Source of the DNA: Viola odorata
Lineage: Eukaryota; Streptophyta; Magnoliopsida; Malpighiales; Violaceae
Direction of reading: 5' to 3'
DNA length: 64,000 nt
Assembly (NCBI GenBank): GCA_963691705.1
Contig: OY829542.1
Span: 35,760,579-35,824,578 of the forward strand
Position 1 is the first letter of the stretch. The number at the start of each line of letters is the position of its first letter. Positions 10,801 to 19,981 of the stretch are shown here, piece after piece. The notes below the pieces were generated by a model. It made no database searches. It was not told the DNA's origin and saw nothing but the letters and a program-made list of their open reading frames with translations. The position numbers were made by a program, and so were the translations under genes.

Positions 10801-13054
10801 TTAAACACCCATCATACACATCAATTTTAGCACGGGCTGTTCTCAAAAACGGTCTACCAAGGATCACATCAGTAGTTCTGGTAACATCCTCATTTCTCAT
10901 GTCAACAACATAGAAATCTACTGGAAAAACAAAGTCTCTAACCTGCACCAAGACATCCTCTACTACTCCAACGGGGTATACAATGGATCTATCAGCAAGT
11001 TGGATAACAACTCTAGTTTCCTTAAGATTTCCTATATTCAAAGTTTCAAAAATGGATAGAGACATGACGTTTATACCTGCTCCAAGGTCGCACAATGCTT
11101 TCTCTACTTCCTTGCTCCCGATTTTACAAGGTATCACAAAGGTACCTTGATCCTTGCATTTCGTAGGAAGTTCTTTTTGCAAAATAGCTGAAACATTCTC
11201 ATTAAAACTCACGGTTTCCATGCCTGCTAGTTTCCTCTTGTTAGTACATAAATCCTTTAAGAATTTAGCATATTTAGGGACCTGGGATATCATATCTAGC
11301 AATGGCACATTAATAGCAACTTTTCTAAAAACTTCAAGAATTTTCTCCTCATCCTTCTCCTTCTTGGCTTTTGAAGGCCTTTCGGGAAAAGGAAAAGGTG
11401 TTACCTGAGGGGTTGAAGTTCCTTCCCGTGCTTCTGGAGTTGGAATGGATGTTTCACCTACTGGAGTAGATGATTCTGCCACTGGAGTGGTCGATTCCTG
11501 CACCTTTTCTGTTTCAGATTCTTGTGGCTGTTCTGGTCGGTTCATCCCGAGGTCTAGGGATGAACTGACCCTTGGTGGCAAATCTTTTCCACTTCGTAGA
11601 GTCATGGCATTGAGATGTTTGGGATTTTCTACTGTGTTCGAAGGTAGCTGGCCTGAGGTGTTTTGGTGGCTCATGGTGAACTGTGCCATCTGTTTTTGGA
11701 GGTCAGCTATCGCTCCTTGGGTGGTTTGTATGAATGGTTGAAGGATTTGTTTGAGAGTTTCTTCAAGTGGTGGTGGAGGTGGTGCAGTAAGTTGCAATGG
11801 TTGTGGAGGTGCTGGCAACTGTGGTTGTTGTGGTTGAGCTGGGGTCTGATTCGTTTGGAAGTTTTGCTGGTTTTGTTGAGGTTTAGACTTGAAATTCCTC
11901 CACTCAAAAGGAGGTTGTTGCTGATTTGGTCCCCACCCATAATGAGGGTAGTTCTTCCAACCTGGATTGCTGCTGTTGGAGTATGAGTTTCCTTGATGAG
12001 GCATGGCTGCATTGGCTTGCTCTAGAGGATCTGCTACAAGTGGACATTCGTGAGTCATGTGACCGATTTGGCAACAAACTCCACAAGGCGTGACTTGTTG
12101 TGGTGGAATTTGTTGGATTTGTGCAATGGTTGCTGGAAAGTTCTTCATAAAAGTAGACACTTCTTCCATGTGTCTCTCAAGTGCAGCAACATTTATGTTG
12201 TGTGCAGAGGTGGTACGTTTATGAGCTTCATTTTGTTGGCAATTATCTGCCAAAGTCTGAATAAGGGCTCTAGCTCGACTAGGGGTCAAGTCCAATAATG
12301 CTCCTCCTACAGCTGAATCAAGTTTTTCCTTGTCTTTAACACACATGCCATCATAAAAGTATTGTATCAATGATTGCTCGGGTACACCATGCGTAGGACA
12401 GACTTCTTGGAGGTCTTTAAACCTCTGATGGTATTCTCCAAAAGACTCATCCCCTCGTTGCTGGATAGAAACAAGACTCTTCCTAGCTGCTCCTGCTTTG
12501 GTAGCTGACCAATATTTCTTAAGAAAAGTGGCAGCCATTTCAGCCCAAGAGTTTATGGAGTTGTGTGGAAGACTGAAAAACCAATTCTTTGCTGAGTCCT
12601 CTAGAGACCATGGAAAAGCTCTTAATTTAGCACGTTCAAGGCTCACTCCAGTGGGTTTAAGTGCATCACATTCAAATTGAAACTTCTGGAGGTGCTTGTA
12701 AGGATTTTCGGAGGCATGTCCTCTGAATTTGCTAAGGTTGTGCATGACATTTGACTTCACGGCCCAGTCATTTGGTACTGGACGGTAGTTAATACACAGG
12801 AAAGACTCCTGTTCGGCTCCTTGATTGAGCTCTCGAAGGGTAGGTTCAGGTGGATTGGCCATCTCTGGTTCAGGTTCAGTGTCAGGTTCTGGTTGATCCG
12901 TCCCGAGGTCTCGGGATGAGCTGACCTCTGCTTCTGAGTCTGATCCGAACAAGGTAAATTCACTGAATTTGCGTTTTGATATTCTGATTGCTGTTTCTAT
13001 TCTGGCAATCTCTGGGATGTAAGGTAGTGGTTGTGAACTAGATGAGCTGGTCAT
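7817..13054 (-). CDS. Athila gag-pol polyprotein
   Basis: 1745 codons from ATG at 13054, only 33 bases after the primer site. Order: gag (residues about 60-320) ending in a CCHC knuckle CGVCCQIGHMTHEC (324-337); Gln/Pro-rich linker; retropepsin with CDLGAGINVM (Asp 656); RT with CIDYRRLNNATRKDHF and FMDDFTVYG (catalytic Asp pair 1111-1112); RNase H (CDVSDAAVGA, Asp 1258); integrase with HHCC finger (about 1455-1505) and Asp 1534, Asp 1593, Glu 1629 in the canonical DX35E spacing. All catalytic residues seem present. It would make particles, cut the polyprotein, reverse-transcribe and integrate. The frame ends at an amber codon before the GPY/F tail. Six copies of the 36-bp near-palindrome occur here, five in the same codon phase. 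Confidence 0.93.
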   Translation of the reverse strand: MTSSSSSQPLPYIPEIARIETAIRISKRKFSEFTLFGSDSEAEVSSSRDLGTDQPEPDTEPEPEMANPPEPTLRELNQGAEQESFLCINYRPVPNDWAVKSNVMHNLSKFRGHASENPYKHLQKFQFECDALKPTGVSLERAKLRAFPWSLEDSAKNWFFSLPHNSINSWAEMAATFLKKYWSATKAGAARKSLVSIQQRGDESFGEYHQRFKDLQEVCPTHGVPEQSLIQYFYDGMCVKDKEKLDSAVGGALLDLTPSRARALIQTLADNCQQNEAHKRTTSAHNINVAALERHMEEVSTFMKNFPATIAQIQQIPPQQVTPCGVCCQIGHMTHECPLVADPLEQANAAMPHQGNSYSNSSNPGWKNYPHYGWGPNQQQPPFEWRNFKSKPQQNQQNFQTNQTPAQPQQPQLPAPPQPLQLTAPPPPPLEETLKQILQPFIQTTQGAIADLQKQMAQFTMSHQNTSGQLPSNTVENPKHLNAMTLRSGKDLPPRVSSSLDLGMNRPEQPQESETEKVQESTTPVAESSTPVGETSIPTPEAREGTSTPQVTPFPFPERPSKAKKEKDEEKILEVFRKVAINVPLLDMISQVPKYAKFLKDLCTNKRKLAGMETVSFNENVSAILQKELPTKCKDQGTFVIPCKIGSKEVEKALCDLGAGINVMSLSIFETLNIGNLKETRVVIQLADRSIVYPVGVVEDVLVQVRDFVFPVDFYVVDMRNEDVTRTTDVILGRPFLRTARAKIDVYDGCLTLEFGEELIKFNMYEAMKYPEDIHCVNFLDVIDPLVDDISEINNSDPLEFVLSNGLSHDEVKKLQDELPIKPEILNFVKELDVSDTTTGDVQALESTDQVTKLQPSILQAPDLELKTLPEHLKYSFLGLEKSLPVIISSKLTNTQEERLLNVLKEFKGAISWTIADIKGISPAICTHRIHLEEDSKTVRQPQRRLNPPMMEVVKKEILKLLAAGVIYPISDSSWVSPVQVVPKKSGITVVANNEGEFVPKREQNSWRVCIDYRRLNNATRKDHFPLPFIDQMLERLAGKSHYCCLDGFSGFHQIPVAIEDQEKTSFTCPFGTFAYKRMPFGLCNAPATFQRCMVSIFSDFVEKGIEVFMDDFTVYGNSFDECLENLRKVLIRCMETNLVLNYEKCHFMVNQGLILGHIISKKGIEVDKAKIDVIDSLPYPSCVRDVRSFLGLAGFYRRFIKDFSKVAEPMCRLLQKDAKFDFNEQCKEAFDLLKQKLVTAPVIQAPDWTKPFELMCDVSDAAVGAVLGQKFDKSPHVIYYASRMLDEAQRNYTTTEKELFSIVFALDKFHSYLLGTKVIIYSDHAALKYLLAKKEAKPRLIRWILLLQEFDLEIKDKKGKENVVADHLSRILVDTKSDPVKEEFPDERLFLGLEKRPWFSDIFNYLATGKFHGHYLAREKEKILRDSRKYIWDDPYLWHVGNDKILRRCVLESEVPSILNFCHAYACGGHFGFKRTAHKVLESGFFWPNLFKDSFQFCKTCLECQKSGNISSRDQMPLTPIFVCEIFDVWGIDFMGPFPNLGGNFYIILAVDYLSKWVEAKATRADDAKTVVSFFKSQILNRFGVPRVIISDRGSHFCNKVVTTLFAKYNITHRVSTAYHPQTNGLAELSNREVKSILSKTVRPDRGDWSQRLDDALWAYRTAFKTSIGTTPYKLVYGKSCHLPVEIQHKAYWAIKNCNMNISEAGSHRKLQVQELEELRNDAYENYAIIKARAKMYHDRSIRP

Positions 13055-13086
13055 GAACAAAAAAAATCAAAAATTAGAACACGTTG

Positions 13087-13104
13087 TCCCCGGCAACGGC
13101 GCCA
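13087..13104 (-). promoter_or_regulatory. Primer-binding site, tRNA-Asp type (A)
   Basis: Minus-strand TGGCGCCGTTGCCGGGGA, five bases after the 5' LTR end. It is exactly complementary to the 3' end of plant tRNA-Asp(GTC), CCCGGCAACGGCG plus CCA, as I recall it. tRNA-Asp priming is typical of Athila elements. Confidence 0.88.
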
Positions 13105-13109
13105 ATTTA

Positions 13110-14800
13110 TGACGGGTGTCGAATCCGTTCATAAAATAAATAAAATACAACTCAGTGCTATGCTACAAATTAATGCAGATAGTGGTGAGAGGATCGATCC
13201 CACAAGGACAAGCTTCGCCTAATTCTTGGAGTTCCTGTAAATAACCAAGTAAAAGAAACCAAGTTTTGGGGTTGAGATATAATTAAACAGAAAAACAGTA
13301 GATTTAAGATCAGTCGCAAACAATAAAAACAACTTTAAAATAGAGAGAATTACAGTGGAGAAAATATTCCGGGTAGAGATCATTGCGAGATGGCATTGGT
13401 AAGTTGTTGATCATTGACAAGATCATTGACAAAATACATTTTCGAAATGGTTTTCATAGAAGAAGTTGTGGAACCAGCTCACACTAGATTCCCAACCTGC
13501 TACAAAAGTATTTAAAAGAATCACTTCATTTTAAACACCCTAATCTTCCCAAGTTCATCCTAAGATTCTAATCCGCCACTTTGCCTTGGCTATGCAGAGC
13601 CTTCTACAAAGGAATCAGAATACTTATGGAAGTACTTGAGAGATTGATTAAAGACAGTGAGGTCCCTCTTCTAGACAAGGGAATACTTTCATCATCCACG
13701 AGTCTGGTCTAGTCTGGCACTTGACCCAGCTGTCACCTAGGTCGGCCCTTCTCAAGGCCTCGGGATGGGATGACCGCCTAATTCAATTTCTTCTATCAGC
13801 TTAGACCAAGCAAATACCCCTCATGCCCTGCTGATTTGTCTACAAACGTTCTCTAAGAGTGATGTAATCACAAGAGAACTGACTACACTTGCCCGAATTA
13901 AATTCAAGGTGATCAAGCTCAAAAATTAATGAAGACAAGTTTAAAATTAAAACAAGAAGGTTTGAAATATGAAATTCATTTCTATGAAGCTTAAACAAGT
14001 CTCACAATCAACATACCAGCCAATCTCTTGATCCCTACCAGGAACTTGGAGTTTAGTTACAATACATAATCAAAATAAACAAAAGAAGTTCAAATCCGAA
14101 ATTACAAAGAGTGCTGGAATTTCTGGAAAAAGTTGGTAAATGCTGATTTTTCTCCCTACTGTTCTTGATTGTCCGAATGCAATCCCCTCCTCTTCACAAA
14201 CTCAATCTTGCTACCTTAAATTGGTCTTTCATTTGCCCGCCAACTCCTCTCCAAGGACAGTCCACGCCAGCTCACAAGCTCCCAAGAGCTTGTCCTCTAA
14301 GTGCTTGTACATAAATGGGAATATTCTTCATTTTATCAAGAAGAATGTTGATTCATTCTTCCAAGATGTCTTCAAGCACATGAGAATAACATATAGGGGC
14401 CCAAGAAGTCTAGTGTCTGCAAATAATGTGTCCCAAGAAGACAGGAAACGCACTAGAGATTAAATAAACCCGGCACGCGGATTCATGGAAAGTGCAGATC
14501 CAGCTGGCCTTCCGGAGGGACGCTTCTTGTCGAGGCCTAGAGGAGAGCTGATCTCGGCAAAATAGAGGAGTGGCCTTGAGACGAACAGACCAACTTCAAA
14601 GCGGCAAGGCTGAAAATGGAACTTCAACACCATATGATTGATTACAACTCTATTCTTCAAGCTTTTCACTCCTTTCCTTCACATTGATGCTCCAAAGGCT
14701 GAATCATAAGAAAGGAAGCAAATAGGCTCAAAGTAGCATATTTACCATCTCAATTACTAGGAAAAGAGATAGTAAAACAACCAAAATAATCCATCAATCA
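13110..14800 (-). repeat. A 5' LTR (element sense is minus)
   Basis: 1691 bp, paired with 1751-3440. Supplies the start of transcription in the minus direction. It carries the same three 36-bp near-palindromes (13740, 14518, 14556). Confidence 0.95.
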
Positions 14801-14991
14801 ATGGCGTTACCCCATCCCAGGACAAGACGGGCTTCTCGAGAGGAGCGTAGATGTCGCCTTGCCTAGGTAATACCTACCCTTATACATATATCTAGCGATA
14901 GCCCACTCCATCAAAGGGGAACTTTAACCCCCTCTGATGGGCGCGTTAGCCCCTTGTGGCCGAGATCACTCAGAAATGCTCCACTTTCGCC

Positions 14992-14998
14992 TATAAAT
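14992..14998 (+). promoter_or_regulatory. TATA box of the B 5' LTR
   Basis: TATAAAT. The equivalent in the 3' LTR is TATAAAT at 29614-29620. Confidence 0.6.
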
Positions 14999-15091
14999 GC
15001 CTCCCCCACAAAGGAGGAAGGGAAGCAGAAATTGCTGGCCCAAGCTCTGCCATTCGTATCACCAATACTAACTTAAGCATCGGAGTGTTTC

Positions 15092-15112
15092 CGCCGGAGA
15101 CCCCCTCCGGCG
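15092..15112 (+). ncRNA. Conserved stem-loop in the LTR R region
   Basis: CGCCGGAG, loop ACCCC, CTCCGGCG: a perfect 8-bp stem. Repeated at 15215-15235 in the tandem duplicate, at 29714-29734 and 42060-42080, and with a changed base pair in LTR fragment E (52691-52711). Probably an RNA structure in the leader or near the poly(A) site; role unknown. Confidence 0.55.
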
Positions 15113-15325
15113 TCTTATAGGTACATCGGACCACCGTGGATCCCGAACTCGTGAAGCCCTTTCCCCGTCTATCCTTTTGCAGCCGACAAATCTTATCAAA
15201 TTTCGGAGTGTTTCCGCCGGAGACCCCCTCCGGCGTCTTGCAGGTGCATCGGACCACCGTGGATCCCGAACTCGTGAAGCCCTTTCCCCGTCTATCCTTC
15301 TGCAGCCGACAAATTCTTATCAAAT

Positions 15326-15343
15326 TGGTGCTCTCGTTGAGAG
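15326..15343 (+). promoter_or_regulatory. Primer-binding site of element B
   Basis: TGGTGCTCTCGTTGAGAG starts three bases after the LTR end. The TGG start is right for tRNA priming; I cannot name the tRNA with confidence. CTCTCGTTGAGAG is itself self-complementary. Confidence 0.6.
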
Positions 15344-15408
15344 TTTTGGTTCTATTAAGTGAGCATCGTTAATAAGCAAGCTCCATTCCTCCCGAAACTA
15401 GAAGGATT

Positions 15409-16920
15409 ATGGCTTCAGATTCAGATCCCGCGCTGTCCCAATCCACTAACATCCCGTACAACACTCGCCGATGACTTTTTGCTTTTGCTACCTCCGATAT
15501 TTCTACCACAGCGCAAGAAATAACTGCAGGGGGATCAGATCCTCCCTCTAGACAAGTGACAGAAGCAACTGTATTTCAGATTTGTTCCCCCTTTTCCCAC
15601 ATAGCGGGACCCAGTTATCCTACCCCCCAAGCGAGGGGATCTGTGATAAGTGAAACGGGCAACCCTCTTGTGAATTCCATAGCTGCCCTCCAGGCCCAAT
15701 TGGATCGGTTGACAGAGGCAGCTGCTGGATTTACGCCTAATGTTTCAGGACCTGGTGTGCCCTCCCAGGTAGTTTTCACTCCGTCTATTGTCAATGAGCG
15801 ACCGTTGTCGCCCCGATAATCTAGAGGACTTCCGTTTTCCTTCCCCTTATTATCGGCCCCCATGAATGTCTCGCAACTCGCGCACGGGCATATTGAACCT
15901 TTTGGGCAATATAAGGGGGAAATCCCTATTCCTGAAGAAGGCCGCCGATGTGGTGGATATAGAGAACGCTGGGATGGTAGACGAGATGAGATGCTCAGAG
16001 AACCATCTCCTAGATACAGCAAAAGATCCAATAGCAGGGGGTGTCAAAGTCAAACACCGAGAAGCCGTAGCCGATCTCCCAAGCAGCATCATGAATACGA
16101 CCCTCAGAACCCAAGATACGATGTTAAAAATCCACCTCCGCATCGACCTCATAGAGTCCCTGACAATAACGCTGGTCACCCGTTCAGTCACCGCGTGAGA
16201 CTTCACAGGGTCCATCGGCACGTGAAACTTCCTACAGAATCATTTGATGGTACGAAAGACCCTATCTCTCACCTCAATAAGGTGAAAGACTTTGTACAAT
16301 TTCAAACCCGTAGTGATGCTGCACTATGCCAAATATTCTTCATGACTCTGTCAGGGATGGCACGTCTCTGGTTTGAGGGACTCCCAACCGGATCTATTGA
16401 TAACTTCTCTCAGCTAGAGGACAAGTTCAGAAGTCAGTTTAGCAGTGCAATCCCTATCAGGAAGTCTGTAGCGGCACTATTCGATATCCATCGAAGACCG
16501 CAGGAATCGTTGAATGAATTTCTAAGCCGATTCAATCTCGAAATGTCCCTGACGCCAGGGGTCACCATCGATTTTGTGATAGAGGCCTTAAAGCGTAACT
16601 GCCGTTACGGAAAATTGAGAGATACGTTAACGGTAGACCCACCACTGACCCTGGATGTGTTAAGAGTAAAAGCACACAATTACGCGAGGATGGAAGAAGA
16701 GGAAAATAGAGAGTGGATGCGAGACATACCGACAGAGCCGTACCTGGCCCCTAACCCCTCGCACAGCAACGCCCCCGAGACGCGACCAAGTGATGACTAT
16801 AGTCAATGGAAAGAGCACACTATCAAGGCCTCTAATCGCCAAAGAGGTAATTTTCCGAAAGGAAGACCTGGAGGTTCCCTTACCCGAAAGCAAGCGGGAC
16901 CTGGGTTCCAACAGTCGCCC
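15409..16920 (+). pseudogene. Tat-type gag, N-terminal and central part (B)
   Basis: Reads from ATG at 15409 in one frame with stops at 15472-15474 (TGA) and 15817-15819 (TAA). IAALQAQLDRLTE near 15690 is the usual Tat gag N-terminal helix. The capsid-like part (about 16210-16690) has FDGTKDPISHL, RLWFEGLPTGSI, LEDKFRSQFSSAI and RPQESLNEFLSRF, the retrotransposon gag domain that assembles particles. A frameshift near 16870 puts the last residues out of frame. At 16920 the gene stops matching gag: its zinc knuckle and all of pol lie on the other strand from 23102 leftward, joined through an 18-bp inverted repeat. Confidence 0.88.
16903..16920 (+). repeat. 18-bp inverted repeat, left inversion breakpoint in B
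   Basis: GGGTTCCAACAGTCGCCC. The exact reverse complement is at 23103-23120. Sequence left of it is gag in plus sense; right of it is the 3' part of an antisense gene. Confidence 0.9.
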
Positions 16921-17758
16921 TTCTTCTCCCTCTACTCTACTTTTTGTTCCAATGTCTCCTCCTACTGCCGCGAGGGGCGGCCCTGCTCCCAGCTTGATAA
17001 CTAACGCCTCTTCATATGATCCTCCCCTCCTTCCTACTCACTAAATTGACTTGCGCTCCTTTTGAGATAACATTCTACAGTTTCCAGCGGATGCTACTGA
17101 TGATGCTATCCTTGCGTCTACCTCCTTTCTGGCGGCCGAGATAATGTTTCTTCAAAGAAAAAGAGATGCTTTTGTGGCTAAGAGTCAACAGGAGCGCATA
17201 AACTTTCTTCGTTCTCAAGTGTTTTCTTCATTCTGCCATCTCCACTACATGGATGAAGAAAACGCCAGAGTGGCGGTGAACGGGCAGGGGGAGATAGATA
17301 GGGTAGTGTCTGAGCGTCAGAGTTATCTGGACGCCCTTACTGCTGCCAAACAAGAAACAGAGACTGCTAAGCGGGAGGCCGAAGTTGCTAGGCAGGAGGC
17401 ATTGACTGTTAAGCAGGAGGTGGAAGCTGTCAGGCTCGCCTTAGAGGAAGAAAAACATAAAGGTGTTACCCTGACCGAACGCCTTTCTCAAGAGGAGACT
17501 GAGCTTCGTCAGGAGAGACAGAGGAATGCTGAGATATCCGCCGAGCTTGCCCTTTCTACTGAGAAGAGCCGTTGGTACTTGAAGAAAGGTGGGGTAATCA
17601 TGTCGGAGGCTTTTATGTTTAATCAAGGGGTAGAGAACCTTTGTGTTGAAGCTCTTGCTGATTACTTTGATAAGAGGGTCCCAACCATCTCTGATGAGGA
17701 CTTCTACCGCTCGAGATCCGCTCAGCAAGGTGGAGGCAATCCGCCAACTGCTCCATAG
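16921..17758 (+). pseudogene. 3' part of antisense gene aORF1, displaced by the inversion
   Basis: Plus-strand reading in the frame SRPSSPSTLL. A Ser/Pro-rich linker (to about 17040) is followed by a stop (TAA near 17041), another (TGA near 17065) and then about 230 open residues to 17758. The last 200 are a strong coiled coil (QETETAKREAEVARQEALTV) ending in a conserved-looking YFDKRVP..SDEDFY segment. It lacks its own start. The 5' exons are on the minus strand at 23103-24552; 332 nt of exon 3 there plus the 838 nt here make exactly 390 codons. In the unbroken element it would have run antisense to gag-pol. Confidence 0.8.
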
Positions 17759-18240
17759 GCATCGTGTCTTATGTTTTTGATTTTGTAATCGATGCGCCCT
17801 CCTCTTTTTTGTAATGTTGACAATATCGCTTCTTTCTTGGTTAGGCCACTGCTTTTTGAATGGAATTTCTCTATCCACTTTGTTTCATAATACTATCGGT
17901 GCGATTGTTCGACCATGGCGTTTGGTGTCGTGTTTCTACTTTTGGAGACATGTCCTTTCTGTAGTTGCGTGACTTTCAATTCAGGCTCCTCAGCTACATC
18001 TATCTATTGACCTTATCGTTGTGTCTTCTGGTACTATTCCCGTGGGCGAGTCAGCGTTGTTTCTGACCGTGTTGTGCTTAAATCAATGCCACCCTTTGAA
18101 TTCTTTAGTCTTGTTACTTTCAGACCTGTCGCGACGATATTGCTGTGATATGGACACCTTTCCAACTCTACTTCACCGGGTATCAAACGCTCGGCTACTA
18201 GCTGGGGTGTCTTTTTCTTTCCAAGTGTCGAAGATTGGCT
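17759..18240. other. Non-coding stretch between aORF1 and the tandem array
   Basis: T-rich, no ORF of note. Before the inversion it would have been the 3' flank of antisense gene aORF1. The 12.34-kb tandem duplication starts inside it at 17773. Confidence 0.5.
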
Positions 18241-18740
18241 TGGGGCGTGCCTCATCTTAGTGAGCCGTCTGATCAGGACCGGGTATCACAAGGATAGGAT
18301 TTTCACTCCCAAGCGTTGATACCTCGCGTCTCTGGAGCGTGCCTCGTCTTAATGGGTCGTCTGTGTGAGCACGGTTGCTACAAGGATAGGATTTTCACTT
18401 CCAGGACGGAGTTGCTATCTCCTCGGGGCGTGCCTCGTCTTAATGGGTTGTCTGTGTGAGCACGGTTGCCACAAGGATAGGATTTTCACTCCCGAGGATG
18501 CCGGGGCGTGCCTCGTCTTAATGGGCCGTCTATGTGAGCACGGTTGCCACAAGGATAGGATTTTCACTCCCGGGAGCGTTTGGGGCGCGCCTCGTCTTAA
18601 TGGGCCGTCTGTGTGAGCACGGTTGCCGCAAGGATAGGATTTTCACTCCCAACGCTATATTATGCCAGGGCGTGCCTCGTCTTAGTGAGTTGTCTGATCA
18701 GGACCAGCCATCACAAGGATAGGATTTTCACTCCTGGCAT
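18241..18740. repeat. Tandem array of 79-90 bp units (B, copy 1)
   Basis: Six units starting near 18241, 18331, 18422, 18503, 18582 and 18668. Each starts GGGGCGTGCCTCGTCTTA and contains CAAGGATAGGATTTTCACTC. The two outer units share a GATCAGGACC variant; the four inner ones have GTGAGCACGG. It lies between the end of pol and the antisense genes, where Tat/Ogre elements often carry tandem repeats. Confidence 0.92.
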
Positions 18741-18835
18741 TCTTCATTTGCCTGCATGTTTTCAGTCACAAAGTGCACGAAGAGTGCTTATGATTCATTC
18801 GTTAGAATAATATTGTCATTACCGGGTAAGGAAGA

Positions 18836-19981
18836 CTAGTTCCTGGCATGGTATAGCTTCAGCCGAGCGATGTTCCAAGAGTTTTGCAAGGGCATTCCAT
18901 CGAGCATTTCCAAATGGTAGGCTCCCCTCCCAACGACGCGTGTGACGCGATATGGTCCGTCCCAATTTGGGCTGAGTTTTCCCATGCGTTGCCCTGCTGC
19001 TCGCTTGTCTCTGAGCACTAAATCCCCTGCTTTAAGCAGTCGTTCTCTCACTTACCTGTTGTGGTGTTGTGCCATTTTCCTTTTGTAATATAGGGTCTTT
19101 AGGAGGGTTTCCTCGTGTGCTTCTGGTAGTGCGTCAAGGTTAGCGCGCAACATTTCCTCATTGGTTTCTTCTTTGAAATGAGCCACTCGAAGGCTTATGG
19201 TGCCAATTTCTACCGGTGTGACAGCTTTTATTCCGAAAGCCAACGCGAAGGGGGTTTCTCCTGTGCTAGCCTTGACAGTCATGCGGTAGGCCCACAATAC
19301 GTATGGCAGTTCGTCTGGCGATTTCTTTTTGGAACCATCCAGGTTTCTTTTGATGCCACTGAGAATACTGCGGTTGGTTACTTCGGCCTGGCCATTAGTT
19401 TGAGGGTGTGCGACAGAAGAGAACCTTTGTTCTATCTGAAATTTTGCACACTGCTCTCTGAAGAATTGGCTCGTAAACTGCATCCCGTTATCGCTAACCA
19501 GCACACGCGGTACCCCGAATCGCATGATGACTTGGTGTTTAAAGAAATGCCAAATTTTCTCAGTGGTGATGGTGGCTAACGCCTCGGCTTCGGCCCATTT
19601 TATGAAATAGTCTACCGCCACGACCACAAATTTTAGCTGAGATCTGGCCTTCAGAAACGGGCCCAAAATGTCAATGCCCCACTTACCAAATAGGCATGGA
19701 GCGACTATCTCTGAAATCTGCACGGCCGATTTTCTAGGGACCTTAGGATACTCTTGACATTTCTGGCAGGTTTTTATGAAGTTATGGCAATCACTTCGAA
19801 TGGTGGGCCAGTAGAACCCTGACCGAAAGACTTGGGATGCCAAGGTGTCGCTGGCGACGTGCATGCCGCATATCCCTTCGTGAATTTCTCGCAACACGTG
19901 AAGGCCTTCCTGCTCCGACACGCACTTAGCGGCCGTATGAGAGAAATATCTCCGGATTAATTCTCCGTTGTAGTATGTGCA
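18836..19981 (-). pseudogene. Integrase of element B (copy 1)
   Basis: Read leftward: HHCC finger (HEGICGMHVASDTL to CQKCQ), catalytic core with WGIDILGP, VSDNGMQF and PQTNGQAEVTN (DX35E spacing kept), then the C-terminal domain MGKLSPNWDGPYRVTRV (GPY/F). One frame, with a stop near 19052 before the tail and one near 19979 before the finger. No chromodomain follows, as expected for Tat. It inserted the cDNA into the genome; now broken. Confidence 0.9.

Larger units (their letters stand above)
1751..14800 (-). mobile_element. Element A: Athila-lineage LTR retrotransposon, nearly intact
   Basis: A 13,050-bp element with 1690/1691-bp LTRs, a perfect 5-bp target duplication, a tRNA-Asp primer site, a long gag-pol frame and a downstream ORF with an ATHILA ORF-1-like domain. 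I count about six substitutions and one 1-base indel between its LTRs (about 99.6% identity). At the commonly used plant rate of 1.3e-8 per site per year that means roughly 0.1-0.2 million years. The Athila assignment rests on the primer site, the RT box FMDDFTVYG and the ORF after pol. Apart from one amber codon near the end of pol, the long frames are open, so it was active very recently. Confidence 0.93.
14801..15322 (+). repeat. B 5' LTR, right part
   Basis: Resumes after the ATGGC duplication of element A. TATAAAT at 14992-14998 is the likely TATA box; the transcript start should lie shortly after. The R region is duplicated: 15081-15203 and 15204-15322 are near-identical copies with a 123-bp period, each with a GC-rich stem-loop. 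LTR ends CTTATCA at 15322. Confidence 0.9.

Noticed and set aside
14991..15372. Frames with repeated VSGGNTP / SFCSRQIL segments in the B LTR
   Set aside because: Produced by the 123-bp R-region duplication, not by a gene.
16660..16911. Minus-strand frame inside gag
   Set aside because: Shadow of the gag reading frame.
18241..18740. CRISPR-like repeat-spacer array
   Set aside because: Long similar units with short variable ends in a plant retrotransposon; no cas genes, and units themselves diverge.
18365..18810. Repeated peptide STVATRIGFSLPG across the tandem array
   Set aside because: The unit length is not a multiple of three throughout, so the frame shifts; the periodic peptide simply reflects DNA repeats.
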